Of a stretch of DNA of 64,000 bases, positions 37,087-46,270 are shown in pieces. Both the position numbers and the translations under genes were made by a program. The notes under the pieces were generated by a model that saw nothing but the letters and a program-made list of their open reading frames with translations, was not told the origin of the DNA and ran no database searches. This stretch comes from an uncultured Pseudoteredinibacter sp. (lineage in GTDB: Bacteria > Pseudomonadota > Gammaproteobacteria > Pseudomonadales > Cellvibrionaceae), in assembly GCF_947500695.1 (NCBI RefSeq), contig NZ_CANMSS010000002.1, positions 372,001-436,000 on the forward strand, in the 5' to 3' direction. Every line of letters starts with the position of its first letter. The stretch's first letter is position 1.

Positions 37087-38871
37087 CTACCATCCAGCTC
37101 CTTGCCAAAACCACAAGCGCATACGAGTTATTGTATTTCTCGTCCATACCCATAACAGGGAGTGTTCACCAGTAGTGATTTGAGCGTACCCGCGTAAGCC
37201 AGGTTTTAGTTCATTACTATCATCATCCAGTTTTGCTTCTATTCTAAAAACATTTTTTTGATCTCGAATTTCAGAGACAGGGTGCAACGACAGCAAGCTG
37301 AAGCCCCAAACCTTATTAGGAAAGGCGGTGAATCTTATCTTACCTTTTCTAGCGGTTGTCAGTTCGGCTATGTCGTACTCACTGACGTACAAGGCAATTT
37401 TATAGTCATCTATTGCCGCAAGTTCGTACAAAACCTCTGCAGCTTTAACCGGGGCTCCAATACGTTGGCTCATATCCCCCTGTAATACTACACCGTCAAA
37501 GGCTGCGCTGAGCTTTTGTTGGCTTAATTGATAGTCAATAATGTCTAACTCTGCCTGAGCTCTATCCATTTGAGCTCTGATACGAGCCAGTTTTACCCTA
37601 TCCCTTTCAGATAAGGCCGCTTGATATTGGCTTTTCAGCGATGCCATATTCGCTAGTTGCTGCTTCTTGTTTAGGTCTAGGTTTAGGTCATCTAGCTGAG
37701 CCAAAATATCACCGGCTTTCACTGTATCTCCGCTACGATAAAAAGCTTCTTTAATATAGCCGTCATGAGGTGCTACGATCAGTTGCTTTTTCCTTCCCTC
37801 TACTTCAGCCGCAGCTTTGATTTCTAGTGTTGAATCAATATTTCCGGCTATCATCAGTGTTATAAAAAGCATACACGCTATTGCTATAGCTCTTAAGTTA
37901 GCTATTTTTGAAAATATTGTTTTGGCAGACTTTTTTTCATTGTGGCCTTTTATTCGATTTTCCAAAGCGTGGTTTAAAATGTTTGGTAACAACGAAATAC
38001 TTGCAATTTCCGCTGATGTAAACACTTCTTTTTTTTGCAAAAGTAAAACTGCCATACGATTTCCATTCTCAATAAATGGAACAGAGCAGAGCGCACTCTG
38101 GTTACTTTGACCAAACCTTTGATGTTCGCGCTTGAAATTTGGAGTATCGTTAATAGATGGGAAACTTATCAGAGTCTGTTGAGCAAAAGATTCATCTCGT
38201 ATTTTTTTGAGCTGAAGATCTAAATCACTATTGGGCAGTACATCTGTGGGTGGATAACTTAAGGCACTAGTGACTGTGGTACGGCCAGTATTCAGCAAGT
38301 AGACAGACTCACAGTCAAACTGCTGGCTAATGTTCTTACAGAGTTCTAACAGGCAGTGTTCAAGATTATCCGAGCTAACTAAAGACTCTACATACATAAG
38401 TCTAGCATTAGACTTGTGCTGTTGACCTTTTAGAATAGCGAGACAATTACCGCCCCACTGCAACAAATGAATCATAGCTTGTCGCTGACTTGCCGGTCGA
38501 TGTTCGGAAAGAACCCATAGCATGTATTCCTGCTTAGAAATTTTGATGGAGCAGGCAATCAGGTCTTGTGACACTCCCGCTATCTCACAGCAATTGGCTT
38601 TATTGAACAACCCAGGCTCCGCACCAAGCTGATTTTGCAGTTCAACAAGCGTTGGTTCAGGAGCGGACTGAGGCCAACTAGCTACACACTCTAGTTGGCC
38701 ATTATTTTTTACAGGGTATTTCAGAAGCGACGCGGAGGTGCACGATGCCAACATTTGGCATTGCCAAGCTAACCACTGCTGGTCTACCTCAGCAAAGACC
38801 TCACCAGTGCTATTTTGATTATTAACAACAAATCCATTTGATGCGTGGGTGTTAGCTTCAGGGCGCGTCAT
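37087..38871 (-). CDS. GAF-domain membrane-anchored HlyD-type adaptor
   Basis: 594 residues. A cytoplasmic N-terminal half contains a GAF-like domain (about 165-305; LLELCKNISQQFDCESVYLL and ALCSVPFIENGNRMAVLLL). One transmembrane helix (about 330-348, AIAIACMLFITLMIAGNI) leads to a periplasmic HlyD region: lipoyl half VAPHDGYIKEAFYRSGDTVKAGDILAQLDD, coiled coil, AAFDGVVLQGDMS half and barrel. It is the first gene of the five-gene operon and has an AGGCAAAG ribosome site. A GAF sensor on the cytoplasmic end of an adaptor suggests that small-molecule sensing is coupled to export. Ligand unknown. Confidence 0.87.
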   Translation of the reverse strand: MTRPEANTHASNGFVVNNQNSTGEVFAEVDQQWLAWQCQMLASCTSASLLKYPVKNNGQLECVASWPQSAPEPTLVELQNQLGAEPGLFNKANCCEIAGVSQDLIACSIKISKQEYMLWVLSEHRPASQRQAMIHLLQWGGNCLAILKGQQHKSNARLMYVESLVSSDNLEHCLLELCKNISQQFDCESVYLLNTGRTTVTSALSYPPTDVLPNSDLDLQLKKIRDESFAQQTLISFPSINDTPNFKREHQRFGQSNQSALCSVPFIENGNRMAVLLLQKKEVFTSAEIASISLLPNILNHALENRIKGHNEKKSAKTIFSKIANLRAIAIACMLFITLMIAGNIDSTLEIKAAAEVEGRKKQLIVAPHDGYIKEAFYRSGDTVKAGDILAQLDDLNLDLNKKQQLANMASLKSQYQAALSERDRVKLARIRAQMDRAQAELDIIDYQLSQQKLSAAFDGVVLQGDMSQRIGAPVKAAEVLYELAAIDDYKIALYVSEYDIAELTTARKGKIRFTAFPNKVWGFSLLSLHPVSEIRDQKNVFRIEAKLDDDSNELKPGLRGYAQITTGEHSLLWVWTRNTITRMRLWFWQGAGW

Positions 38872-39462
38872 GCTTTGCCTATGTTAGAGCGTCAACAGCT
38901 GGCACTAAAGTGCCAGAATGTATAAAGAATGTACCTAAATTTGGGTACTTATAAAATAGTTGGCGCGGCAAATTTTGCGTTATTTTTTGCGACGGGCGGA
39001 TGATTTAGAGGACATTAGTTATAGCGAATATTCTACTTATATATATTTCTTATTTTTAATTTCTTTATCTCAGGTTTTAGTTATTTTTTAGGATGTAAAT
39101 CTATAAGGGACTGTCAAATTAGACAATTAATCATCGAGTAAACCCGCGTTACTTCGTTCGAACTCTCATAGTGTTTTACTCAATAATGTCCGCATCATGG
39201 ACCTTCAGCGACAGCTGTTTTCCATCGGCTGTAAGTTCCAGCAATCACCCAACCACCAAAAACCCATGAAAATTCATATATTTAGAGCGGGCCAAAAATG
39301 CAAATAGCTAAAAATTAGTTGTTTACATATAAAACACTTATGTTTAAATTAATATTGTAACGCTTAAATTAACCTGTAATTTATATTCAAATTGCTTTGA
39401 ATCCAGGCAGCGTTAATGCCAGAACATAATAAAAACCAGAGCATCCAAAATAGGACAGCACG
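38872..39462. other. Divergent intergenic region between the giant-protein operon and the second TonB receptor
   Basis: 590 bp, AT-rich, with no convincing gene. It holds several symmetric elements: CTGGCAC-4-GTGCCAG (38899-38916), GTACCTAAATTTGGGTAC (38931-38948) and TGTC-6-GACA (39112-39125) on the operon side. On the receptor side there is a direct repeat TTAAATTAA at 39344 and 39364 (20-bp period). Both divergent promoters must lie here, but I could not assign confident -35/-10 pairs. Confidence 0.6.
38931..38948. promoter_or_regulatory. Near-perfect 18-bp palindrome upstream of the giant-protein operon
   Basis: GTACCTAAATTTGGGTAC is symmetric except for one pair and centres on AAATTT. 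It lies 60 bp before the GAF-HlyD start, a sensible operator position. A second stem (38899-38916, CTGGCAC/GTGCCAG) lies between it and the gene. Confidence 0.4.
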
Positions 39463-41901
39463 ATGACTTTCAAAAAGAACGCCCTTAGTTCCACCATCGC
39501 TTTACTCAGTACCGCCGTCATTAGTTACTCTAGCCAAGCCTCTGTTCTTGAAGAGGTGACCGTAACCGCTCAGAAACGTGAGCAAAGCCTACAAGATGTA
39601 GGCATTGCTGTAACCGCCTTCAGTGGTGACCAGATGTCAGCCCTTGGGGTAACTCAAAGCCACGATATCGCTACATTTAGCCCAGGGGTACATATCTCCG
39701 GCAACATGGCCGGCCAGAATACCCAGTTCACCATTCGTGGTGTAACCCAAAATGATTTTAACGATATCGTTGAAGCGCCAAATGCGGTCTATCTCGATGA
39801 GGGTTATCTAGCGATCGCACAGGCACAGACTTTCGCTGTATTTGATGTTGATCGAGTGGAAATTTTGAAAGGCCCACAGGGCACTTTATTTGGCCGCAAC
39901 GCTACCGGTGGATTGGTGCATTACATTTCGCGCAAAGCCAATATGGAGGAAGTTGAAGGTTATATTGATTTGACTTTTGGTCAGTACGATACACCAGCTA
40001 ACGCCAATAAGTGGACCTTAGAAGGTGCTGTAGGCGGCCCTTTGACTGAAAAGCTTGGCGCTCGCGTTGCCTTCAAAACTAATCAGCAAGACGGCTACCT
40101 AAAAAATCTCTACCCACAGGGTGCCAATTCAGATTTGCCTGGTGGCGGATCTCCAGGTAACGGCGCTGGTGCAGATCTAGGTGGCGACGATACCAAAGCC
40201 GCACGTCTTAACCTTACTTACGAAGCCAGTGACGACACCACGATAAACTTTTCAGCTAACTACGCTAGCTCAAAAAGCAGTACCGGCCCATACCAATCAA
40301 AATCCACCATTGCAGTGCTTGATGCCAATGGTGAGCTAATTAATGTGATTGATACGCCGGCTGGCGAAACTCGCTTAACGATTCAAGGTGATGGCGATGG
40401 TGGAGCGGATGTTATCGATGGTGACCAGTTTATTCCCGGTGGCGCTATTGGTTTAGCGGGTCGCCCTGTACCCGGCGGTGATTTCTTTGGCTACGTCGAT
40501 CAAGACGGCGCTGATTTCACTTTCTCAGGAGACTTTGCTTTTGAAGACCAAGGCTCTACTGATACTTGGGGCCTAAATTTTAATATCGCTAAAGAAATAA
40601 ACGAAAACGTCACTATGACGGCGATAACCGACTACAAAGATTATGAAAAATTATTATTTATTGATGTCGACGCCGCGCCAATAAACCAGCTTGCCAACTA
40701 CGCCGGCGTTGATGCCAGTAGTTTCTCACAAGAGATTCGCTTTAATGGTGAAAGTGAAAGCAGTCGCTGGGTTGCCGGTTTGTTCTATCTGAATATCGAC
40801 AACCATTCCGACAATGGCTTGAAGGCCCCTGTAAACAGTATCGTTGATGCTTTGTTTCCGCCTGTAGATATCGGTGTGCAAGCAAACCTGGAGACTAACT
40901 CTTACAGCGTATTTGGTCAGGTAGAATACGATATCGGCGATCAACTTATGCTGACCGCAGGTTTACGTGTGATGGAAGAAAAGAAAGATTACGATGTTGA
41001 AATCGGTGTTTATCTTTCTGAAGGCAATCATACAGTTAACCAGGGCTCCCCAATTCCAAACGCCTTTGGCGCTGGTTCTCCGTTTAACCATGACTTAGAA
41101 AGCTCTGACACGCTATGGACCGGTAAAGTGCAATTAGATTACCGCCCAACAGATGATCTACTGATTTATGCTGGTATTAATCGTGGAGTGAAAGCGGGTA
41201 GCTTTAATGCGCCATTACTTGGTGCCTACTTAGGCTCAGGCGGCGAAGCTGCACTACCTTACGACGAAGAGATTTTAATGGCCTACGAGGCCGGTTTTAA
41301 GGCGACTCTGGGTGATGGCAATACCCGCCTAAACGGATCGGCTTATTATTATGATTACAGCGACTATCAAGCATTTTTGTTTGTGGGTGTAGGCGGTGTC
41401 GTTATCAATGCCGATGCCGTCAACAAAGGTATCGAGCTTGAGCTAATTACTAGCCCTGCAGAAGGTTGGGATATTTTATTAAGCGCTTCATACTTGGATG
41501 CCACTGTAGAAGACGTATTACTGCGCTCTGGCTCTCCATTACCACCACGCGATGTCCGTCCAACTTATGCGCCGGAAGTTCAGGCTACCGCTTTAGTACG
41601 ATATGAGTGGGAAGCAATGGGTGGCATGATGCATGTAGCGGCTGATGTCAGCTATTCGGACGAGTTCTATTACAATTTGCGTAATTTTGACGCTGATAAA
41701 TTCGATAGCTACGTCATGACCAATGCGCGTCTTGGTTGGGCAAGCGCAGACGATAAGTGGGAAGCGTCTCTTATCCTGCGTAACGTCACCGACGAGCGTG
41801 CAGGTGTGCAGGGCTTCGACCTAGCAACGCTGTGTGGTTGTAACGAAGTTTCTTACCGTGACCCACGCTGGACTGGCGTTAATGTAAAATATCGTTTTTA
41901 A
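39463..41901 (+). CDS. TonB-dependent outer-membrane receptor
   Basis: 812 residues. Signal peptide about 1-27 (ending SSQAS), TonB-box-like EEVTVTA, then a plug domain (QKREQSLQDVGIAVTAFSGDQM ... VEILKGPQGTLFGRNATGG) and a barrel ending in VNVKYRF with the terminal Phe. An AGGA site lies eight bases before the ATG. The following genes (Tat-exported small subunit, GMC flavoprotein, thioesterase, GST, PhyH dioxygenase) are on the same strand, so the receptor probably imports an organic substrate oxidised by these enzymes rather than a siderophore. A hairpin follows the gene at 41911-41940. Confidence 0.95.
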   Translation: MTFKKNALSSTIALLSTAVISYSSQASVLEEVTVTAQKREQSLQDVGIAVTAFSGDQMSALGVTQSHDIATFSPGVHISGNMAGQNTQFTIRGVTQNDFNDIVEAPNAVYLDEGYLAIAQAQTFAVFDVDRVEILKGPQGTLFGRNATGGLVHYISRKANMEEVEGYIDLTFGQYDTPANANKWTLEGAVGGPLTEKLGARVAFKTNQQDGYLKNLYPQGANSDLPGGGSPGNGAGADLGGDDTKAARLNLTYEASDDTTINFSANYASSKSSTGPYQSKSTIAVLDANGELINVIDTPAGETRLTIQGDGDGGADVIDGDQFIPGGAIGLAGRPVPGGDFFGYVDQDGADFTFSGDFAFEDQGSTDTWGLNFNIAKEINENVTMTAITDYKDYEKLLFIDVDAAPINQLANYAGVDASSFSQEIRFNGESESSRWVAGLFYLNIDNHSDNGLKAPVNSIVDALFPPVDIGVQANLETNSYSVFGQVEYDIGDQLMLTAGLRVMEEKKDYDVEIGVYLSEGNHTVNQGSPIPNAFGAGSPFNHDLESSDTLWTGKVQLDYRPTDDLLIYAGINRGVKAGSFNAPLLGAYLGSGGEAALPYDEEILMAYEAGFKATLGDGNTRLNGSAYYYDYSDYQAFLFVGVGGVVINADAVNKGIELELITSPAEGWDILLSASYLDATVEDVLLRSGSPLPPRDVRPTYAPEVQATALVRYEWEAMGGMMHVAADVSYSDEFYYNLRNFDADKFDSYVMTNARLGWASADDKWEASLILRNVTDERAGVQGFDLATLCGCNEVSYRDPRWTGVNVKYRF

Positions 41902-41910
41902 TAAAGCTTA

Positions 41911-41940
41911 AATGGGGCTTAGCTACAAGCAAGCCCCATT
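41911..41940 (+). terminator. Hairpin after the TonB receptor gene
   Basis: Perfect 10-bp stem AATGGGGCTT / AAGCCCCATT with a 10-base loop, ten bases after the receptor stop. No U tract follows, so it may attenuate rather than terminate transcription into the dehydrogenase genes. Confidence 0.5.
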
Positions 41941-42028
41941 ACCTCAAACAATAATAACGTATAGCATTCTTACACTCACTGGCATTATCTTTTTTCAGAT
42001 TAGCCTATCTAGGATGTGAGCATGAACC

Positions 42029-42583
42029 ATGATTAAACGCCGAAAATTTCTCCAAGCCAGTGCGCTGGTATTTGGTTTCAATGTCGCTGGCAGCCTCGTC
42101 AATTTAAGCTGTTCACAAGCTGCTGAGTTAAAAATTCCCTATCAAGTTTTCAGTGAACCCGATGCACAGGACTTGGCTAGGCTAGGAGAAGGGCTAGCTA
42201 CTGGTGCAGAAAAAGCTGGGGTCGCGCATTTTATCGATCAACAGTTACAAAGAGACGGGCAAGCAGATTGCTTATTGATGATCCGTTATCTTGGTGTAGC
42301 ACCACCTTTTAGTAATTTTTATCAAGCAGGTCTGAACGCTGCTCAAGCAGCTTCACTTAAAAATTTTAGCAAACCCATCGTGCAGCTGAGTGATAGTGAG
42401 ATAGAAAGTTTTATTTCTAATATGGCAAGCGATGCTCTCGAAGGCTGGCAGGGACCGCCAGCCTCTTTTTTCTATTTTGTTTTGCGTGCTGATGCGGTAG
42501 ATGTTGTATACGGCACCGAGCCAGGTTTTGCAAAACTCGGCGTTCCTTATATGGCCCATATAAAACCAACAACAGCCTGGTAA
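42029..42583 (+). CDS. Tat-exported gluconate 2-dehydrogenase subunit 3-like protein
   Basis: 184 residues. The N-terminus MIKRRKFLQASALVFGFNVAG is a twin-arginine (RRKFLQ) signal. The remainder resembles the small gamma/subunit 3 proteins of gluconate and FAD-glucose dehydrogenases, which carry the folded flavoprotein through the Tat pathway. It lies four bases before the GMC flavoprotein, which has no signal of its own, so a hitch-hiker export arrangement is well supported. It is probably a periplasmic subunit. No cytochrome subunit is encoded next to it. Confidence 0.8.
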   Translation: MIKRRKFLQASALVFGFNVAGSLVNLSCSQAAELKIPYQVFSEPDAQDLARLGEGLATGAEKAGVAHFIDQQLQRDGQADCLLMIRYLGVAPPFSNFYQAGLNAAQAASLKNFSKPIVQLSDSEIESFISNMASDALEGWQGPPASFFYFVLRADAVDVVYGTEPGFAKLGVPYMAHIKPTTAW

Positions 42584-42587
42584 TACT

Positions 42588-44168
42588 GTGAGTACAATAA
42601 TTCAAAGTGATGAAGTAGATGTTTTAGTGGTTGGCTCCGGTGCCGCGGGGAGCCTATTTGCAGCGACGGCCGCTAAAGCCGGCAAGCAAGTGTTAATTTT
42701 AGAAGCCGGCCCAGAAAAAAAATTGAGTGACTTGCAAAGCTCTCAGATTTGGGCGCGAAAGCTTAAATGGGCCGGCAGTCCTGTTGAAGAAAGTGGCAAT
42801 CATAAAATAGGACAGAATTTTAATTCCGGCTTCGGTAGCGGCGGCAGTGCAGTACACCATTATGGAGTGTGGCCACGATTGCACGAGAACGACTTCAACA
42901 CTCAAAGCCAATATGGTATTGGTCTTGATTGGCCGATCCAGTACGACGAGTTACGTCCATTTTACGACCGCATTCAAAAACATATCGGCTTAAGCGGTGA
43001 TGCTAAGGCAGAGCGCTGGCGCCCAGCCGCTGATGATTATCCAATGCCCGCGTTGCCGACTTTGAATCAAGGAAACGTCATCGCCAAAGGCTTTAAAGCT
43101 AAAGGCCTGCACACCGCGCCAATACCCTACGCGGTAAATTCAATTCCACAAGGCAATCGCCAATCCTGTATTTTTGATGGTTGGTGTGATGCTGGCTGCC
43201 CAACAGGTGCATTGGCTAACCCACTTGTTACCACGCTGGCTGAAGCAAAGCTTGCTAGCGCAAAAGTGCTTAACAATTGCTTGGTTCGTCGAGTCTTACT
43301 CAATGAAGCGGGGGATAAAGCTACTGGCGTTGAATATCAAAACTCCAATGGCGAGATCTTTATCCAAAAAGCACAAGTTGTTGTGCTCGCAGCGTTTACT
43401 GTGCAGAACGCTCGTCTACTCTGGCTTTCTCAGCACAGCAAACACCCCCAAGGTTTAGGCAATAATCACGACTTACTGGGCCGATATTTAATGACGCACC
43501 CAGCTCATACTATTTGGGGCGTATTTAAAGAAGAAACCCAGCCCCATATGGGCTTGAGTGGCGGCCAATTAATTTGCCAAGATGGCTACGCTAACAAACA
43601 AGCAATACCTGAAAGTTACGGCAGTTATCAGTGGCTCATCGCCAATGCCTGTAAACCTAATGATCTACTGGGTATTGCAACTTCACGGGCGGATTTATTT
43701 GGTAAAAAGCTAGATCGCTTTATGCAGCAGGCGAGTAAACACTTCGGCACCATGGTGGGTATTTGTGACGATATTCCATCAGCCGAAAACCGGATAACCT
43801 TGAGCGGCAAAAAAGACAGCAGTGGCTTAGCGCTTGCGAAAGCTCATCACGATATCGATCCGCGTGTTGCCAAGCTTACCGAGCATATGGTGAAAGAAGG
43901 TTTAGAAGTCTTTAAAGCGGCCGGCGCCAGCGAAAGCTGGACCGGACCACGAGCCGGCATGCATATTATGGGCGGTACCATTATGGGGAAAACTGCCAAA
44001 GACTCCGTATGTAATAAATATGGGCAGCTACATGATGTAGCCAATGTATTCGTGGCCGGGCCCGGCTTGTTCCCCAGTAGCGGAGCTGTGAACCCTACCT
44101 ACACAGTTACAGCCTTGAGCTTAATGGGTGCAGAGCATATGCTAAACAGCTGGAGTCAACTCAGCTAA
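42588..44168 (+). CDS. GMC family FAD-dependent oxidoreductase (gluconate/FAD-glucose dehydrogenase type)
   Basis: 526 residues. FAD-binding Rossmann motif VLVVGSGAAGS (12-22) with ILEAGP, then FGSGGSAVHHYG, and a C-terminal SSGAVNPTYTVTALSL typical of GMC flavoproteins. Three close cysteines (Cys194, Cys200, Cys204 in CIFDGWCDAGCPTG) lie where FAD-glucose and fructose dehydrogenases bind a [3Fe-4S] cluster. The start is GTG, four bases after the Tat subunit gene. It should oxidise an alcohol or sugar-type substrate in the periplasm and pass electrons to a cytochrome encoded elsewhere. Substrate unknown; the neighbours suggest a hydrophobic or acyl compound rather than glucose. Confidence 0.88.
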   Translation: MSTIIQSDEVDVLVVGSGAAGSLFAATAAKAGKQVLILEAGPEKKLSDLQSSQIWARKLKWAGSPVEESGNHKIGQNFNSGFGSGGSAVHHYGVWPRLHENDFNTQSQYGIGLDWPIQYDELRPFYDRIQKHIGLSGDAKAERWRPAADDYPMPALPTLNQGNVIAKGFKAKGLHTAPIPYAVNSIPQGNRQSCIFDGWCDAGCPTGALANPLVTTLAEAKLASAKVLNNCLVRRVLLNEAGDKATGVEYQNSNGEIFIQKAQVVVLAAFTVQNARLLWLSQHSKHPQGLGNNHDLLGRYLMTHPAHTIWGVFKEETQPHMGLSGGQLICQDGYANKQAIPESYGSYQWLIANACKPNDLLGIATSRADLFGKKLDRFMQQASKHFGTMVGICDDIPSAENRITLSGKKDSSGLALAKAHHDIDPRVAKLTEHMVKEGLEVFKAAGASESWTGPRAGMHIMGGTIMGKTAKDSVCNKYGQLHDVANVFVAGPGLFPSSGAVNPTYTVTALSLMGAEHMLNSWSQLS

Positions 44169-44203
44169 GCGATGCGCATTCAACAAGTTTTAAAGGGGGT
44201 AGG

Positions 44204-44680
44204 GTGAAAGAGAGTTACCGTGGTCAAGTCGAAGAGGCTTGGATAGATCTTAATCAACATATGAACATGGGCTACTATTTAGTGGTCTTTGATCTTGCCA
44301 CCGAGAATTACTATCGCGATCTGAATATTGGCGGCGTCAGTGATTTAGATGATGGTCATACCATCTTTTCTATTGAGTCTCGCTTGTGTTATCGAAAAGA
44401 GCTACGTTTAGGCGAGCGCTTTATTATCGAAACCCAGCTATTAGGTTTTGATCACAATAAGGTACACTACCTCCACAAAATGATGACCGAAAAAACTCGG
44501 GAGCTAGTGTCTCTCAATGAATGTATGGTAATCAATGTCGATCAAACAAGCCGCCGTTCAACAGCCTTTACTCAAAGCAACTTACAAGCTTTACAAGCAG
44601 AGCAAGCTCAGGATCAAGACCTGAATGTTGACCCTTGGGTAGGACAAGGCATTCGCCAAATAGGCTGGCCGGATAAATAA
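44204..44680 (+). CDS. Hotdog-fold acyl-CoA thioesterase
   Basis: 158 residues with the 4-hydroxybenzoyl-CoA thioesterase-like pattern: AWIDLNQHMNMGYYLVVFDLATENYY, in which the Asp-x-x-x-His-Met segment and central helix are typical, then RKELRLGERFIIETQLLGFD. It probably hydrolyses an acyl-CoA in the cytoplasm. The start is GTG with a strong AAGGGGGT site. It is 35 bp downstream of the GMC gene and cotranscription is likely. Confidence 0.8.
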   Translation: MKESYRGQVEEAWIDLNQHMNMGYYLVVFDLATENYYRDLNIGGVSDLDDGHTIFSIESRLCYRKELRLGERFIIETQLLGFDHNKVHYLHKMMTEKTRELVSLNECMVINVDQTSRRSTAFTQSNLQALQAEQAQDQDLNVDPWVGQGIRQIGWPDK

Positions 44681-44761
44681 ACACAATTTATCGACATAAA
44701 CACCCTGGAAGCTCATGGTAATAGCTGAAACAATAGAGCTATACAATTCAGGGGAATCACC

Positions 44762-45793
44762 ATGTCAAAGCCCATCCAACTTATTGGTAATGTTGGCTCG
44801 CCATACACCCGCAAGATGCTGTCCTTATTGCGTTATCGTCGTATTGAACACGCGATTACCTGGGGTGACCCAAGTGCTGAATTAGACAAACTTGGGATTC
44901 CAAAGCCCAAGCTCGCCTTTATGCCTACTTTTATTTTGGATAATGAAAACGGTGAAGCAGAGGCCGTTTGTGATTCCACACCTATTCTTCGACGGCTAGA
45001 AAAGCTATCTAGGGAACGCTCTGTATTACCTGACGACCCGGCACTGAACTTTATTAATTATTTACTGGAAGACTATGCTGACGAATGGTGCACTAAATTT
45101 ATGTTCCACTATCGTTGGCACTTTAGCGAAGATGCCGATAACGCCGGAACTCAGCTACCACTATCAATGGGCGTCACCCTAGCGGAAGATAGCTTGCTGC
45201 AATTCAAGGCGTTTTTTAGCGAACGCCAAATTGGGCGACTAGGATACGTCGGTTCCAATGAAATTACCGCTCCGGTAATTGATGCGAGTTTTCGCCGCCT
45301 ACTGCAGCTTTTAGAAGCTCACTTTGCCCAGCTACCGTACCTTCTCGGTAATAAACCTAGCTCAGCTGATTTCGCTTTGTTCGGTCAACTCAGCCAACTT
45401 ATTGGTTTCGACCCAACTCCCCGCGCTATTGCTTATGATTTATCCCCAAGAACGGTGGCCTGGGTGAGCATAATGGAAGACCAAAGTGGCTTAGAGGCTG
45501 ACAAGCTTCAGTGGAGTAAGCTTGATGAGCTTCCTGAAACCTTAAAGGATATTTTAAGGGAGCTGGCAAAAACCTATGTACCCGCCTTACTGGCCAACGC
45601 TGAAGCGATCAAACATCACCATTTAGAATGGCAGACTCAGATTGATGGCAAGCTTTGGAAGCAAGCGAGTTTCCCCTATCAAAGCAAATGCTTAAACTGG
45701 ATTCGTCAGGAATATCAAAGACTTGACGATAGCGAACAAACTCAAGTTGACACCTTCTTGGTGAACACAGGTTGTAAAGACCTATTAGTTTAA
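44762..45793 (+). CDS. Glutathione S-transferase family protein
   Basis: 343 residues, long for a GST. The thioredoxin-like N-terminal domain (GNVGSPYTRKMLSLLRYRRI, then AFMPTFILDNE and CDSTPILRRLE) is followed by a helical C-terminal domain (NKPSSADFALFGQLSQL is the usual GST-C core). The last 100 residues extend beyond a standard GST. It follows the thioesterase gene on the same strand with a GGGG ribosome site. A role in conjugating or cleaving an ether or epoxide intermediate is possible; the sequence does not decide. Confidence 0.82.
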   Translation: MSKPIQLIGNVGSPYTRKMLSLLRYRRIEHAITWGDPSAELDKLGIPKPKLAFMPTFILDNENGEAEAVCDSTPILRRLEKLSRERSVLPDDPALNFINYLLEDYADEWCTKFMFHYRWHFSEDADNAGTQLPLSMGVTLAEDSLLQFKAFFSERQIGRLGYVGSNEITAPVIDASFRRLLQLLEAHFAQLPYLLGNKPSSADFALFGQLSQLIGFDPTPRAIAYDLSPRTVAWVSIMEDQSGLEADKLQWSKLDELPETLKDILRELAKTYVPALLANAEAIKHHHLEWQTQIDGKLWKQASFPYQSKCLNWIRQEYQRLDDSEQTQVDTFLVNTGCKDLLV

Positions 45794-45840
45794 CCCTTGC
45801 AAAATCACCTTTAGATTAAGAGGCTTTATTTTTTAGCTAT

Positions 45841-45886
45841 TGACACACTGGCACACATGGGAAACAATGTTTCCCATAAATATAAA
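45841..45886 (+). promoter_or_regulatory. Promoter with overlapping 21-bp inverted repeat
   Basis: TTGACA (45841-45846), 17 bp, then AACAAT (45864-45869) as a possible -10; TATAAA at 45881 is a more distant alternative. A perfect dyad ATGGGAAAC-AAT-GTTTCCCAT (45858-45878) covers the -10 position. This is a classic place for a repressor operator and would control the small membrane protein and PhyH genes. Confidence 0.55.
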
Positions 45887-45910
45887 AGTGAATACTAGCC
45901 GGTGGATCAG

Positions 45911-46261
45911 ATGACAGATTTTCTATTTTACTTTGCCCTTTTTATTGCCATTGTTCTCACTATTGGTGAAACCTTAGTCCTTGTTAAAACCGATAAATAC
46001 TGGCCACTGTCCGTGGATGACTATGCAGTGTGTGGCTTATTAGCCTTCAGCGCATTTAATCTGGATAGTGGTTTTGGGCTCGCCTTGATGTTACTGGCTT
46101 GGTCATTTATGGCCGGCAACTTATACGCCATGCTGTTTACCCGCATGGATCCAAATGGCGGGACTCGCGAGCGCTTAGGGGCCTTGGCGGTATTAATGGT
46201 TTGCGCACTTATCGGTGCCGGCCTGACGGCCAATGAAATAACAGCCTTGATCAGCGCTTAG
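45911..46261 (+). CDS. Small membrane protein of unknown function
   Basis: 116 residues with four hydrophobic segments (FLFYFALFIAIVLTIGETLVL; DYAVCGLLAFSAF; LALMLLAWSFMAGNLYAML; LGALAVLMVCALIGAGL). I choose the ATG at 45911 because GGTGGA lies four bases before it; the frame extends three codons upstream to a GTG. Not recognised as a named family. It is nine bases ahead of the PhyH-type dioxygenase gene and shares its promoter. Confidence 0.75.
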   Translation: MTDFLFYFALFIAIVLTIGETLVLVKTDKYWPLSVDDYAVCGLLAFSAFNLDSGFGLALMLLAWSFMAGNLYAMLFTRMDPNGGTRERLGALAVLMVCALIGAGLTANEITALISA

Positions 46262-46270
46262 GAGATAGCC

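Noticed and set aside
39112..39260. Possible insertion-sequence remnant in the 39.1-39.3 kb gap
   Set aside because: The inverted TGTC/GACA and nearby irregular sequence suggested it, but there is no transposase fragment or matching second end.
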